Positions 15,167 through 23,822 of a stretch of 64,000 bases of DNA are shown piece after piece. Source of the DNA: JAHDVS01 sp964370985 (GTDB lineage Bacteria > Actinomycetota > Thermoleophilia > Gaiellales > Gaiellaceae); NCBI GenBank assembly GCA_964370985.1, contig CAYJLE010000011.1, forward strand, positions 1 through 64,000, written 5' to 3'. The notes under the pieces are model-generated. The model did no database searches. It was given only the letters and a program-made list of their open reading frames with translations, and had not been told where the DNA came from. Within the stretch, counting starts at the first letter, position 1, and each line of letters starts with the position of its first letter. The position numbers and the translations under genes were made by a program.

Positions 15167-17695
15167 CTAGTCGTCCGCGCCGTCGTCGTCCTCGCCCGGC
15201 TCCTCGGGCGGGACGGTGACCTTCTCGCGCTCGGGCTCGGCGGGGGCCTCGATCAGGTCGAGCCCGATCCCGTCGCCGTCCTCGCTGCGGTCGACGCGGA
15301 TCACGGAGCCGGGCGAGATCGAGCGCCCGAGCACGAAGTCGGCGAGCGGGTCCTCGATGAAGCGCTGGATCGCCCGGCGCAGCGGGCGGGCGCCCATGGT
15401 CGGGTCGTAGCCCTTCTCGACCAGCATGTCCTTGGCGGCCTCCGTCAGCTCGATCGTCGCCTCGTGCTGGGCCATCTGCTCGCGCAGGCGCTTCAGCATC
15501 AGCTCGACGACGATCTTGATCTCGTCCCTCGAGAGCTTGTGGAAGACGATCACCTCGTCGATCCGGTTCAGGAGCTCCGGGCGGAAGACCTTCTTGAGCT
15601 CGCCCATGATCCGGTTCTTCATGTCGTCGTAGGACAGGCCGCTCTCGTCCTCGACGGTGAACCCGAGCGTCTGGTTCTTCGAGATCGTGGCCGCGCCGAT
15701 GTTCGACGTCATGATCACGATCGTGTTGCGGAAGTCGACCTTGCGGCCCTGCGAGTCAGTGAGCTTCCCGTCCTCGAGGATCTGAAGCAGGATGTTGAAG
15801 ACGTCCGGGTGGGCCTTCTCGATCTCGTCGAGCAGCACGACCGAGTAGGGCTTGCGGCGGACGGCCTCGGTCAGCTGACCGCCCTCGTCGTAGCCGATGT
15901 AGCCGGGCGGCGAGCCGACGAGCCGCGACACGGAGTGCTTCTCCATGTACTCGGACATGTCGACCTGGATCATCGCGTCCTCGTCGCCGAACAGGAACTC
16001 AGCGAGTGTGCGGGCCAGCTCGGTCTTGCCGACGCCGGAAGGGCCGAGGAAGATGAACGAGCCGGTCGGGCGCTTCGGATCCTTGATCCCGGCGCGGGCC
16101 CGGCGGATCGCCTTCGAGACCGCCTCGATCGCGAGGTTCTGCCCGATCACGCGCTTGTGCAGCTCGTCCTCCATGCGCATCAGCTTCTGCGACTCGGCCT
16201 CGGTTAGCTTGAACACCGGGATGCCCGTCCACATCGAGACGATGTCCGCGATCTCCTCCTCGCCGATCTGCGGCTGCACACCGCCCTCCTCGGCGCGCCA
16301 GCGCTCCTCGAGCTCCCGCTTCTTCTGGGTCAGCTTGCGCTCCTTGTCGCGGAGATTCGCGGCCTTCTCGAACTCCTGCGCCTCGATCGCGTTCTCCTTG
16401 TCGACGCGGACACGCTCGATCTCCTCCTCGAGCTCGCGGTACTGCGGCGGGGCGCTCATCGTCTTGATCCGCATCCGCGAAGCCGCCTCGTCGATCAGGT
16501 CGATGCCCTTGTCCGGCAGGTGGCGGTCCTGGATGTAGCGGTCGGAGAGCACGGCGGCGGCACGGAGCGCGTCGTCGGTGATCGTGCAGCGGTGGTGGGC
16601 CTCGTAGCGGTCGCGCAGGCCGCGGAGGATCTCGACCGTCTCGTCCACGGACGGCTCCTCGATCCGCACCTGCTGGAAGCGCCGCTCGAGCGCCGCGTCC
16701 CGCTCGAGGTACTTGCGGTACTCGTCGAGCGTGGTGGCCCCGATCGTCTGGAGCTCGCCACGGGCGAGCGCCGGCTTCAGGATCGAGGCGGCGTCGATCG
16801 CGCCTTCGGCGGCGCCCGCGCCGACGAGGTTGTGGAGCTCGTCGATGAACAGCACGATGTCGCCGCGCTGGGTGATCTCCTTCATCACCTTCTTCAGGCG
16901 CTCCTCGAACTCGCCGCGGTACTTGGAGCCGGCGACGAGCGCGGCCAGGTCGAGCGTGTAGATCTGCTTGCCCTTGAGGAGCTCCGGCACCTGGTTCGTG
17001 GCGATGCGCGCGGCGAGCCCCTCGACGACGGCGGTCTTCCCCACGCCGGGCTCCCCGATCAGGACCGGGTTGTTCTTCGTGCGCCGCGACAGGATCTGCA
17101 TCACGCGCTCGATCTCGGTCTGACGGCCGACCACGGGGTCGAGCTTGCCCTCGGACGCGAGCTTCGTCAGGTTGCGCCCGAACTGGTCGAGCAGCTTCGA
17201 GCTCTTGGCCTTCTCCCCCGACGCGCCGGAGGCGGCGGCGCCGGCCTGGCCGCGCCGACCGGGGCCGGAGAGCATGCGGATGATCTCGTTGCGGATCTTC
17301 TCCGCGTCGGCGTCGAAGTCGAGCAGGATGCGCGCGGCAACGCCCTCGTTCTCGCGCACGAGCCCGAGCAGGATGTGCTCCGTGCCGATGTAGTTGTGGC
17401 CGAGCGAGAGCGCCTCGCGCAGCGCGAGCTCGAGCACCTTCTTCGCGCGCGGGGTGAACGGGATCTGACCGCTCGTGACCTCGTCGCCCTGCCCGACGAT
17501 GCGGGCCACCTGGGCGCGCACCTCCTCGACCGTGATGTCGAGGCTCTCGAGCACGCGCGCGGCCAGCCCCTCCTCCTCGCGCAAGAGCCCGAGCAGGATG
17601 TGCTCCGTGCCGATGTAGTTGTGCTTGAGTGCGCGGGCCTCGTCCTGGGCCAGAACGACGACCTGTCGTGCTCTCTCGGTGAAGCGTTCGAACAC
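15167..17695 (-). CDS. clpC: ATP-dependent Clp protease ATP-binding subunit ClpC
   Basis: An 842-residue Hsp100 unfoldase. Domains in order are a double Clp-N repeat (twice HNYIGTEHILLGL), NBD1 with Walker A GEPGVGKT, a UVR-type coiled-coil middle region (AQEFEKAANLRDKER), and NBD2 with GPSGVGKTELA, ending in an acidic tail. It feeds substrates to ClpP. The start at GTG 17695 gives VFERFTERARQ, the canonical ClpC N-terminus, with AGGA and GAGGAAAG upstream. An in-frame GTG at 17722 would add 9 atypical residues. Confidence 0.95.
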   Translation of the reverse strand: MFERFTERARQVVVLAQDEARALKHNYIGTEHILLGLLREEEGLAARVLESLDITVEEVRAQVARIVGQGDEVTSGQIPFTPRAKKVLELALREALSLGHNYIGTEHILLGLVRENEGVAARILLDFDADAEKIRNEIIRMLSGPGRRGQAGAAASGASGEKAKSSKLLDQFGRNLTKLASEGKLDPVVGRQTEIERVMQILSRRTKNNPVLIGEPGVGKTAVVEGLAARIATNQVPELLKGKQIYTLDLAALVAGSKYRGEFEERLKKVMKEITQRGDIVLFIDELHNLVGAGAAEGAIDAASILKPALARGELQTIGATTLDEYRKYLERDAALERRFQQVRIEEPSVDETVEILRGLRDRYEAHHRCTITDDALRAAAVLSDRYIQDRHLPDKGIDLIDEAASRMRIKTMSAPPQYRELEEEIERVRVDKENAIEAQEFEKAANLRDKERKLTQKKRELEERWRAEEGGVQPQIGEEEIADIVSMWTGIPVFKLTEAESQKLMRMEDELHKRVIGQNLAIEAVSKAIRRARAGIKDPKRPTGSFIFLGPSGVGKTELARTLAEFLFGDEDAMIQVDMSEYMEKHSVSRLVGSPPGYIGYDEGGQLTEAVRRKPYSVVLLDEIEKAHPDVFNILLQILEDGKLTDSQGRKVDFRNTIVIMTSNIGAATISKNQTLGFTVEDESGLSYDDMKNRIMGELKKVFRPELLNRIDEVIVFHKLSRDEIKIVVELMLKRLREQMAQHEATIELTEAAKDMLVEKGYDPTMGARPLRRAIQRFIEDPLADFVLGRSISPGSVIRVDRSEDGDGIGLDLIEAPAEPEREKVTVPPEEPGEDDDGADD

Positions 17696-17724
17696 GCTTC
17701 CTGCCTTTCCTCGGTCGCCCACCT

Positions 17725-17730
17725 ATCGTA
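17725..17730 (-). promoter_or_regulatory. Candidate -10 box for clpC
   Basis: TACGAT on the minus strand lies about 30 nt before the chosen clpC start, giving a short leadered transcript. No convincing -35 or CtsR-like direct repeat is seen. Confidence 0.35.
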
Positions 17731-17819
17731 GCGGACGTGTTCGCCGGTCCGGATCGGCGGAGCGGCTCCTTCACGAAGTCCAAACGACGGGACGCCGGCC
17801 GTTAGTCCGGTGGCGGCGC

Positions 17820-17825
17820 TACGGT
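17820..17825 (+). promoter_or_regulatory. Leaderless -10 box for the AlkA-like gene
   Basis: TACGGT ends 6 nt before the GTG at 17832. Confidence 0.45.
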
Positions 17826-17831
17826 GCCCGG

Positions 17832-18704
17832 GTGACGCTCGAGACGGCCATCCGCCCCCGCGGCCCCTACTCGCTCGAGCTGTCGGCGCACCGCGCCGGC
17901 GACCGTACGCGCGTCTTTCGCGACGGCCTCCTCACCTGCGTCCTCGAGACCGGAGGCGGCCCCGCGCTCGCACGCGTGTGGCAGACCCGCGACGGGACGC
18001 TCAGGGTGAGGCTCGACAGCGCCGAGCCGGAGGCGGCCCTCGAGCGTCTGCGCTTCGTGCTCGCCGCCGACGCCGACCACACGGAGTTCCTGCGGCGGTT
18101 CGGCTCGGATCCGCTGATCGGCCACGCGACGTTCCGCCTGCGCGGCCTGCGCCCGCTCCGCACGGCGACGGTCACGCACGCGCTCCTGCGCGCACTCTGC
18201 GGGCAGCTGATCGCGGCCCGCGAGGCCCGCCGGATCGAGGCGCGGCTCCTGCGCGCGTGCTCGGGCGAGCACGCCGGGCTCCTCCTTCCGCCGCGGCGCT
18301 CCGCGTTCGCGCCCCGGAGCCCCGCGGAGCTGGCCGCGCACGGGCTCGTCGCGCGCAAAGCAGCAGCGCTCGTCCGGCTCTGCCGCGAGCTCGACCTCGA
18401 GCGGCTGCACGGGGTCCCGACCGCGGTCACGGTCGCCCGGCTCTGCCGCGAGCGGTCGCTCGGTCCCTGGTCGGCCGGCGTCGTCTGCCTCGAGGGTCTC
18501 GGTCGCTACGAGCACGGGCTCGTCGGCGACCTCGGCCTCGTCAAGCTCTGCTCGCGCCTTCACGGGCGTGACGCGACCGCCGCCGACACGGCCGAGCTGC
18601 TCGCCGGCTACGGGGAGTGGGCGGGCCTCGCGAGCGTCTACCTGCTCGCGGGCGCGGCTCCTGCGGCGGGACCGCTGCCGCGCCCGTGGCGCGACGCGGC
18701 CTAG
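17832..18704 (+). CDS. AlkA-like DNA-3-methyladenine glycosylase (HhH-GPD superfamily)
   Basis: A 290-residue protein with an N-terminal beta domain and a C-terminal helix-hairpin-helix GPD fold. The hairpin plus downstream helix reads LGPWSAGVVCLEGLGR. The catalytic Asp is D233 in VGDLGLVKL, matching the GDLGL context of bacterial AlkA-type enzymes. It should excise alkylated bases from DNA. GTG at 17832 was chosen from the TACGGT box 6 nt upstream. The gene is divergent from clpC and its stop overlaps the stop of the convergent NTF2-like gene by 4 nt. Confidence 0.8.
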   Translation: MTLETAIRPRGPYSLELSAHRAGDRTRVFRDGLLTCVLETGGGPALARVWQTRDGTLRVRLDSAEPEAALERLRFVLAADADHTEFLRRFGSDPLIGHATFRLRGLRPLRTATVTHALLRALCGQLIAAREARRIEARLLRACSGEHAGLLLPPRRSAFAPRSPAELAAHGLVARKAAALVRLCRELDLERLHGVPTAVTVARLCRERSLGPWSAGVVCLEGLGRYEHGLVGDLGLVKLCSRLHGRDATAADTAELLAGYGEWAGLASVYLLAGAAPAAGPLPRPWRDAA

Positions 18705-19084
18705 CCTTCGAGCTGCCTCTGGAAGTCCGCCATGTCGAAGTAGGCGTTCCAGGAGACGAACTTCGACCCGTCGTGGCGGCCGATGATGGCCTCGTTCCAG
18801 GCGACCGACTTGCCGGACTCCTTGTGCGTGCCGCGCCCGGTCAGCTCGGCGGCGATCAGGCCGTCGGTCTCGACGAGCGTCTTCACCTCGAGCCCGAGCG
18901 GGCCGAACCCCTCCATGAAGCCGGTGATGAACCCCGCGAACGCGTCGGCGCCCGAGAGGGCGCCCATCGGGTTCCAGACGGCCAGGTCAGCGGCGAACGT
19001 CTCTCCCATCAACGCGCGCACCGCGTCCTGGTCGTCAGCCTCGATACCGGCCCAGAACGCGGCCGCCTTGTCCTTCATCGCCAT
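18701..19084 (-). CDS. NTF2-like / SnoaL-like small protein
   Basis: A 127-residue cone-fold protein with the typical layout: N-terminal helix (KDKAAAFWAGIEADDQDAV), AVWNPMGALSG, then beta strands ending KFVSWNAYFDMADF. The superfamily contains isomerases, cyclases, limonene epoxide hydrolases and non-catalytic binding proteins, so function cannot be assigned. The ATG at 19084 has a strong GGAGG, so it is leadered. Confidence 0.7.
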   Translation of the reverse strand: MAMKDKAAAFWAGIEADDQDAVRALMGETFAADLAVWNPMGALSGADAFAGFITGFMEGFGPLGLEVKTLVETDGLIAAELTGRGTHKESGKSVAWNEAIIGRHDGSKFVSWNAYFDMADFQRQLEG

Positions 19085-19160
19085 CGTCCCTCCTGTCGCT
19101 CGTGGAGCCCGGATCGTCGCATACCCGGGGCCACGTCGCCGGCGAGGGCGCGCCCTCGCG

Positions 19161-20096
19161 TCAGCCGGCCTTCGCGGTCCTCCGCGCGAGACAGGTGACG
19201 GTCAGCTCGACCGCCGGGAGCTGCGACGACGCCTCGAGCTCGAGCGCGTACCCTCCCTCGTTCACGACCTCCGAGACGATCTCGAAGAAGCCCTGCGGGA
19301 TCGACCAGCCACCGGAGACCGCCCGGTAGCCTGCCGGGCACGCGACCTCGAACGTGTGGCGCGAGGTGCCGCCGGCTGCGCTCGCTGCTCTCGGCGGCGC
19401 GTCCACCGAGGCGAGGATCTTCTGCCTGATCGTTCGCAGCAGGTGGGCGTGCTTGCGCGCCCCGCGGGTGCGCTCGCTCTGGCAGAGGACTTTCAGAGTC
19501 ACATCGCGCTCTTCCGTCTGGCTCGCGTTGAAGAGCTGGAAGCCCCAGGCGCGAGTGTCGAGAACCGGGTACGACCCCTGGAGCTCGACCGCGTCGTCGC
19601 GCTCCGCTGCCCCGAAGGTCGGGAAGCTCCCGGCGGGACAGGCGACGGAGGGCTCCCCGCCGGTGAAGGGGTCGAGGTGCACGATCTGCTCGACGAGCCC
19701 GGGGGAACCGAGCCCGTGCGAGTGCCGCTTGCCCTTGCGGTCCTTCGCATACCCCGTTCGCGGCTTGAGACAGGAGCCGGTCAGCTCGATCTCCATCGGG
19801 ATCGAGGCATCGCTCGAGAGCGTCACCACGGCACCCTGCCCGGACTCGGTCGGCTCGATCCCATCGAGGAAGATCCCCGGCTGCCCCTGCCACCCCGCCA
19901 GCCAGATCAGCACGTACCCGGTCGGGCAGTCGAACGTGAACGTCGCCCCGCCCGGCGGCACCGTGACCGTCTTCGAGTGGTACTCGACCCCGGCGGCGTG
20001 GCCATGCTGCCCGGGCCCGTGGGCGGCGCCGGCGGTGACGACGAGCACGCCAGCGGCGGCGAGCGCTACGGCGAGGAGGCGGGCAGGACGGCGCAT
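19161..20096 (-). CDS. Secreted protein of unknown function
   Basis: A 311-residue exported protein. The signal peptide (MRRPARLLAVALAAAGVLV, then TAGAAHG) is followed by two or three similar segments that each contain an FxCPxGY/F element (FDCPTGYVLIW, VACPAGSFPTF, VACPAGYRAVSGGW). This suggests tandem disulfide-containing beta domains. The ATG at 20096 was chosen because it begins the signal peptide; a longer reading would overlap the next gene upstream. I recognise no family. Confidence 0.6.
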   Translation of the reverse strand: MRRPARLLAVALAAAGVLVVTAGAAHGPGQHGHAAGVEYHSKTVTVPPGGATFTFDCPTGYVLIWLAGWQGQPGIFLDGIEPTESGQGAVVTLSSDASIPMEIELTGSCLKPRTGYAKDRKGKRHSHGLGSPGLVEQIVHLDPFTGGEPSVACPAGSFPTFGAAERDDAVELQGSYPVLDTRAWGFQLFNASQTEERDVTLKVLCQSERTRGARKHAHLLRTIRQKILASVDAPPRAASAAGGTSRHTFEVACPAGYRAVSGGWSIPQGFFEIVSEVVNEGGYALELEASSQLPAVELTVTCLARRTAKAG

Positions 20097-20154
20097 CCGA
20101 GCGGGGAGCCTACCTCGGGCCCGGAACGGAGGCAAGGCACGGGCCGCGACCGAG

Positions 20155-20583
20155 CTAGAACCGGTACGACCTCGCACGGCTAAGGAACCAGCCGCGGCCG
20201 CTCGCGTTGGTGCACGTGAGGCCCGAGCGCTCCGACTCGCAGCGAAAGCCGTTGCGGCTCCAGTACCAGCCGTACTTCAGCACCTTCGCCCCGGGGTCGA
20301 GCGCGGTGTCGCCCGCGCAGACGACCTTCGAGCTCCCCGTCTTGCCCATCCAGAAGCCGTAGCCCCACTCGACGTAGTCCGGGCAGCTCGCCGGCCGCGG
20401 CGGCAGCGGCTTCAACTTGCTGAGGATGTCGCAGCGCATGTAGGCCGGCTCACCCGAGAACTTCGAGTAGATGCAGCCGATGTTCCCGGACGGCATGCGG
20501 AACGCCTGGTAGACCGCGCTCGACGAGGGGGCGAACGCGAGCGCCACGCCGATCACCGCCGCCAGGAGGAGCAGCCGTCGCAT
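20155..20583 (-). CDS. Small secreted DUF6636-like protein
   Basis: A 142-residue exported protein with signal peptide MRRLLLLAAVIGVALAF. The mature part contains FRMPSGNIGCIYS, a paired-cysteine domain and the ending RSGLTCTNASGRGWFLSR, the pattern I associate with DUF6636. The function is unknown. ATG at 20583 is preferred because TAGAAT lies 7 nt upstream; the ATG at 20592 overlaps that box. Confidence 0.65.
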   Translation of the reverse strand: MRRLLLLAAVIGVALAFAPSSSAVYQAFRMPSGNIGCIYSKFSGEPAYMRCDILSKLKPLPPRPASCPDYVEWGYGFWMGKTGSSKVVCAGDTALDPGAKVLKYGWYWSRNGFRCESERSGLTCTNASGRGWFLSRARSYRF

Positions 20584-20590
20584 CGGTCGC

Positions 20591-20596
20591 ATTCTA
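20591..20596 (-). promoter_or_regulatory. Leaderless -10 box for the DUF6636-like gene
   Basis: TAGAAT on the minus strand with a 7-nt gap to the ATG at 20583. Confidence 0.5.
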
Positions 20597-20666
20597 CGAC
20601 GCCTGGGCCGGAAGCGCACGCACGCGCTCGGCGTCGACACGCTCGATGTTGCGCCTCTCGCTGTGG

Positions 20667-20713
20667 GGGCCGGACCTGTCCGGCCCGAGACCCGTCCCCT
20701 TGGGGACTCGAGT
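20667..20713. repeat. Palindrome copy 4 plus left arm of a long-range inverted repeat
   Basis: GGGCCGGAC (20667-20675) and GTCCGGCCC (20678-20686) form a perfect palindrome. It is followed by GTCCCC-TT-GGGGAC (20694-20707). The 17-mer CCCTTGGGGACTCGAGT (20697-20713) recurs in inverted orientation at 21649-21665, on the far side of the toxin-antitoxin pair. The rest of the 20584-20761 gap shows nothing else. Confidence 0.65.
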
Positions 20714-20761
20714 CGGACAGGTCAGTAGGCCGAGGCCAGAGGAGGAAACGTCCGCCCTGTC

Positions 20762-21154
20762 TCAGCGATCCGGTGCCGGGCGTAAGTGGTTGACGCGATT
20801 GAACGGCTCGTTCCTCGCCTCGTCAGAGGCGAGGAAGTGATCGAGTGCTCGCACCATTTGCCCGATGACCGCGCCGCCGCGATTCCGGTTGAACGGAGGG
20901 TTCAGCGCGTAGATCACGCCGTAATGCGGCTGTCCACGTGATTCCCAGTCCGCTCGAGCCTGCTCGTAGTCCGCAATGTTGTCCGTGACGATCGCCCTAC
21001 CGTCTTCCTGCGCTTTGGCAAAAACCTCGTCATCCGGACTTCCCGCGTAACGGCCGGCATGGGCAGGTTCAGCGATCGCGACGACGTCGCGGTCGCGCTG
21101 GCGCAACTGGGTCGCGATCGCCGGCGACCATATCTCGTCGAGAAGCACCTTCAC
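20762..21154 (-). CDS. DUF5615 PIN-like toxin
   Basis: A 130-residue protein starting VKVLLDEIWSPAIATQLRQRD, with DDEVFAKAQEDGRAIVTDNIADY in the middle. This is the acid-rich pattern of DUF5615 (PIN-like, Mut7-C related) proteins, which act as nuclease toxins in type II modules. GTG at 21154 overlaps the antitoxin stop (GTGA). GC content looks lower than in neighbouring genes, consistent with recent transfer. The toxin role is inferred from family and context. Confidence 0.7.
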   Translation of the reverse strand: MKVLLDEIWSPAIATQLRQRDRDVVAIAEPAHAGRYAGSPDDEVFAKAQEDGRAIVTDNIADYEQARADWESRGQPHYGVIYALNPPFNRNRGGAVIGQMVRALDHFLASDEARNEPFNRVNHLRPAPDR

Positions 21155-21582
21155 GCGGCAGAAGCCACCCCCAGCGCCCGCTGCAGGGCCGCAACAGCCT
21201 GCTCGTTGAGCGCGACGCGTTCGTCGACTTCGTCCGGGTAGGCGCCGTAGTAGCGAGCCGCGAGCTCGATCTTGCCTCGGTCGATCCCGGTCGCCACGCT
21301 CACTGCCGAGATCGGATCTTCCACGCCTTCGGCAATCGTTCCCTTCACGTCTCGCACGATCTCCCACACGTCCGGACCAGCGACAACACCGGCCCGGCGA
21401 CCCGTCGGGCCGGCCCGAAAGATGATCCCCGGAAACTCTTCCATCCGCAGACCCTCGTCAATGATCCGCTCGGCTAGCCGTGACCTGGACTGCGAGAGAC
21501 GGTTGCTATGGCTATCCAGCCGATCGGCGACCTCCGCAGAGATGCGAGCTGAGAACGACTTGGTCTTCTTGCTTCGTGCCAT
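21151..21582 (-). CDS. Antitoxin with N-terminal ribbon-helix-helix-like region
   Basis: A 143-residue partner of the DUF5615 toxin. The N-terminus (SFSARISAEVADRLDSHSNR...AERIIDEGLR) looks like a CopG/ribbon-helix-helix unit. The middle (GIIFRAGPTGRRAGVVAG, then DVWEIV) resembles the DUF433-type segment often found beside DUF5615 toxins. ATG at 21582 is used; GTG at 21591 is possible. A TTGTCAAACAA inverted repeat just upstream (21592-21602) could be its operator. Confidence 0.65.
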   Translation of the reverse strand: MARSKKTKSFSARISAEVADRLDSHSNRLSQSRSRLAERIIDEGLRMEEFPGIIFRAGPTGRRAGVVAGPDVWEIVRDVKGTIAEGVEDPISAVSVATGIDRGKIELAARYYGAYPDEVDERVALNEQAVAALQRALGVASAA

Positions 21583-21648
21583 CTGTCTCACTTGTCAAAC
21601 AATGTAGCACACGATGGGCGGAACACGGCGTTTCCACCGACTATCCCA

Positions 21649-21705
21649 ACTCGAGTCCCCAAGGGAAGGCCTGTAGAGGCCGGGCCTGTCGGGCCCGAGA
21701 CCTGC
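21649..21705. repeat. Right arm of the inverted repeat plus palindrome copy 5
   Basis: ACTCGAGTCCCCAAGGG (21649-21665) is the exact reverse complement of 20697-20713. It is followed by a degenerate palindrome (GGCCGGGCC, then GTCGGGCCC, about 21678-21696) and CGAGACC, which also follows copy 4. I see nothing else in the rest of 21592-21815. Confidence 0.55.
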
Positions 21706-21815
21706 GTACGTCGTCGGCGAGATCCCCCGGTCGAGGGCGCACCCGAGCACGACGTCGAGGAGAGACCGGCTCAGCGAGCGAGACACGCCCCGGGGAGCGC
21801 GACCGGCCCCCTGGT

Positions 21816-23213
21816 CTACCCGCCCGCGGGCCGGACGTCCCGCTCCGTCGGCGATGGCCGCAATGCCGGGAACAGCACGACGTCGCGGATCGTCTCGCGG
21901 CCGGTGAAGAGCATCGCCAGGCGGTCGACGCCGAGGCCGAGGCCGCCCGTCGGGGGCATGCCGTAGGAGAGAGCCTCGATGTAGTCGGGGTCGCCCTGCG
22001 GGGCGTCCTCCGCCCGCTCCGTCTCGCCGCCCGCGAAGCGGGCCGCCTGCTCCTCGGCGTCGTTGATCTCCGTGTAGGCGTTGCCGAGCTCCATGCCGCA
22101 GACGAAGTACTCGAACCGCTCGACCGTGCGCGGGTCGTCGTCGAGCGTCCTCGCCCAGGGGGAGAGCTCGACCGGGTAGTCGTGGAGGATCGTCGGCTCG
22201 ACCAGCCCCGGCTCCACGAAGTGCGAGAGCGCGTGATCGACGAGCTGCGCCCACGTCCTGTCGGCGCCCGTGTCCACGCCACGGGCCTCGAGACGGGCGC
22301 GCAGGTCCGCCTCGTCGCGCGTCCACACCCCCCGCTCGGCGAGCGCGTCCTCGAGCCGCAGCCGCCGCCACGGAGCCTTCACGTCGACCTCGTGACCGCG
22401 GAACGCCACCCTCGTCGTCCCGAGCACCTCGAGCGCGACCGCCTCGACGAGCTGCTCGATCCGAGCCATCGTGTCGCGGTAGTCGGCGTAGGCCTCGTAC
22501 CACTCGAGCATCGTGAACTCGGGCTGGTGCTTGTAGGAGATACCCTCGTTGCGGAAGTCCTTGCCGATCTCGTACACCCGCTCGAGGCCGCCGACGATCA
22601 GGCGCTTCAGGTAGAGCTCGGTCGCGATCCGCAGGTAGAGGTCGGCGCCGAGCTCGTTGTGGTGCGTGACGAACGGGCGCGCGAACGCGCCACCGTAGCG
22701 CGGCTGGAGCACGGGCGTCTCCACCTCGACGAAACCGTGCTCGTCCAGGTAGCGGCGGATCGCCGAGACCATGCGGCTGCGGACGAGGAAGTCCCGGCGG
22801 GTCTCCTCGTTGACGAGCAGGTCGAGGTGGCGGCGGCGGTAGCGGGTCTCCGTGTCGACGAGCCCGTGGTAGTGGTCGGGCAGCGGCTGGCGGGTGCGGG
22901 CCAGCAGCTCGAGCTCGTCCACGGCCAGGGACGGCTCGCCGCGCCGGGTGCGAGCGGGTACCCCGGTCGCCCCCACGATGTCGCCGAGGTTGACGTCGAC
23001 GGGCCCCGAGCGATCGACCGCGCAGAGGAGCTGGAGCTGCCCGGAGCGGTCGACGAGGTCGAGGAAGACGAGTTTGCCGTGGCCGCGACGGCCGAGCACG
23101 CGCCCGGCGACGCGCCGGCGCTCCACCCCCTCCTCGCCAGCGCCGAGAGCCCCCGCCTCCGCGCGGACCGCTGCGATCTCGTCCCGGTCGGGAAAGCGCT
23201 TCGGCGAGGACAT
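21816..23213 (-). CDS. lysS: Lysyl-tRNA synthetase, class II
   Basis: A 465-residue class II synthetase. The OB-fold anticodon-binding domain (LVFLDLVDRSGQLQLL) is followed by motif 1 (GFVEVETPVLQP), motif 2 (FRNEGISYKHQPEFTMLEWY) and motif 3 (GLGLGVDRLAMLFTG). It is slightly shorter than E. coli LysS. The ATG at 23213 lies 12 nt after the greA stop, so the two form an operon. Confidence 0.95.
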   Translation of the reverse strand: MSSPKRFPDRDEIAAVRAEAGALGAGEEGVERRRVAGRVLGRRGHGKLVFLDLVDRSGQLQLLCAVDRSGPVDVNLGDIVGATGVPARTRRGEPSLAVDELELLARTRQPLPDHYHGLVDTETRYRRRHLDLLVNEETRRDFLVRSRMVSAIRRYLDEHGFVEVETPVLQPRYGGAFARPFVTHHNELGADLYLRIATELYLKRLIVGGLERVYEIGKDFRNEGISYKHQPEFTMLEWYEAYADYRDTMARIEQLVEAVALEVLGTTRVAFRGHEVDVKAPWRRLRLEDALAERGVWTRDEADLRARLEARGVDTGADRTWAQLVDHALSHFVEPGLVEPTILHDYPVELSPWARTLDDDPRTVERFEYFVCGMELGNAYTEINDAEEQAARFAGGETERAEDAPQGDPDYIEALSYGMPPTGGLGLGVDRLAMLFTGRETIRDVVLFPALRPSPTERDVRPAGG

Positions 23214-23225
23214 CAGGCCGCGAGT

Positions 23226-23699
23226 CTACGCGGCCTTGATGTCCATGATCTTGAACTTGAGCGTGCCGCGCGGCGCGGCAACCTCGACGGTCTCACCCTT
23301 CTTCTTGCCGATGATCGCCCGACCGACCGGCGACTCGTTCGAGAGCCGGTGCTGGACCGGGTTCGCCTCGGCGGAGCCGACGATCGTGTACTCGATCGTC
23401 TCGTTCGCATCGAGGTCCTTGAGCCGGACGCGCGTGCCGATCCCGACCACGCCGGTCGGCACCTCGCCGGCCTCGATCACGCGTGCGTGCACGAGCCTGT
23501 CCTCGAGCAGCGCGATGCGATGCTCGAGCATCGCCTGCTCGTTCTTCGCATCGTCGTACTCGGAGTTCTCCGAGATGTCGCCGAACTCGCGGGCGTGCTT
23601 GATCCGCTCGGCGACCTCGCGCCGCTTCTCGGTGGAGAGGTGCTCGATCTCCTGCTTGAGCTTCGTGTACCCCTCTTCTGTGAGGATGACTTCCTTCAC
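23226..23699 (-). CDS. greA: Transcription elongation factor GreA
   Basis: A 157-residue GreA. The N-terminal coiled coil (LTEEGYTKLKQEIEHL) carries the acidic tip DISENSEYDDAK, which stimulates RNAP transcript cleavage. The C-terminal FKBP-like domain includes NESPVGRAIIGKKKG. GTG at 23699 has GGGGAGGA 5 nt upstream, so it is a leadered gene. A clear -35/-10 pair lies 55-80 nt upstream. Confidence 0.95.
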   Translation of the reverse strand: MKEVILTEEGYTKLKQEIEHLSTEKRREVAERIKHAREFGDISENSEYDDAKNEQAMLEHRIALLEDRLVHARVIEAGEVPTGVVGIGTRVRLKDLDANETIEYTIVGSAEANPVQHRLSNESPVGRAIIGKKKGETVEVAAPRGTLKFKIMDIKAA

Positions 23700-23754
23700 C
23701 GTTCCTCCCCAAAGACAGAAAAAGCGCGGTGCTCCGGGCACCTCGCGATCGAGG

Positions 23755-23782
23755 ATTGTAGCACCGCCGGACGTGGCGTCAA
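23755..23782 (-). promoter_or_regulatory. greA-lysS promoter
   Basis: On the minus strand, TTGACG (23782-23777) and TACAAT (23760-23755) are separated by 16 nt. This is the best housekeeping-sigma promoter in the window. The predicted leader of about 48 nt contains a CCTCG/CGAGG hairpin (23741-23754). Confidence 0.7.
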
Positions 23783-23822
23783 CCGTGGGAAACGCGGGTC
23801 TCGCGGGTATCATTCCCGGCCC

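Noticed and set aside
23808..23813. Leaderless box for dus (TATCAT)
   Set aside because: The gap to the TTG is 9 nt. It may be a real promoter but was left out of the strict leaderless set.
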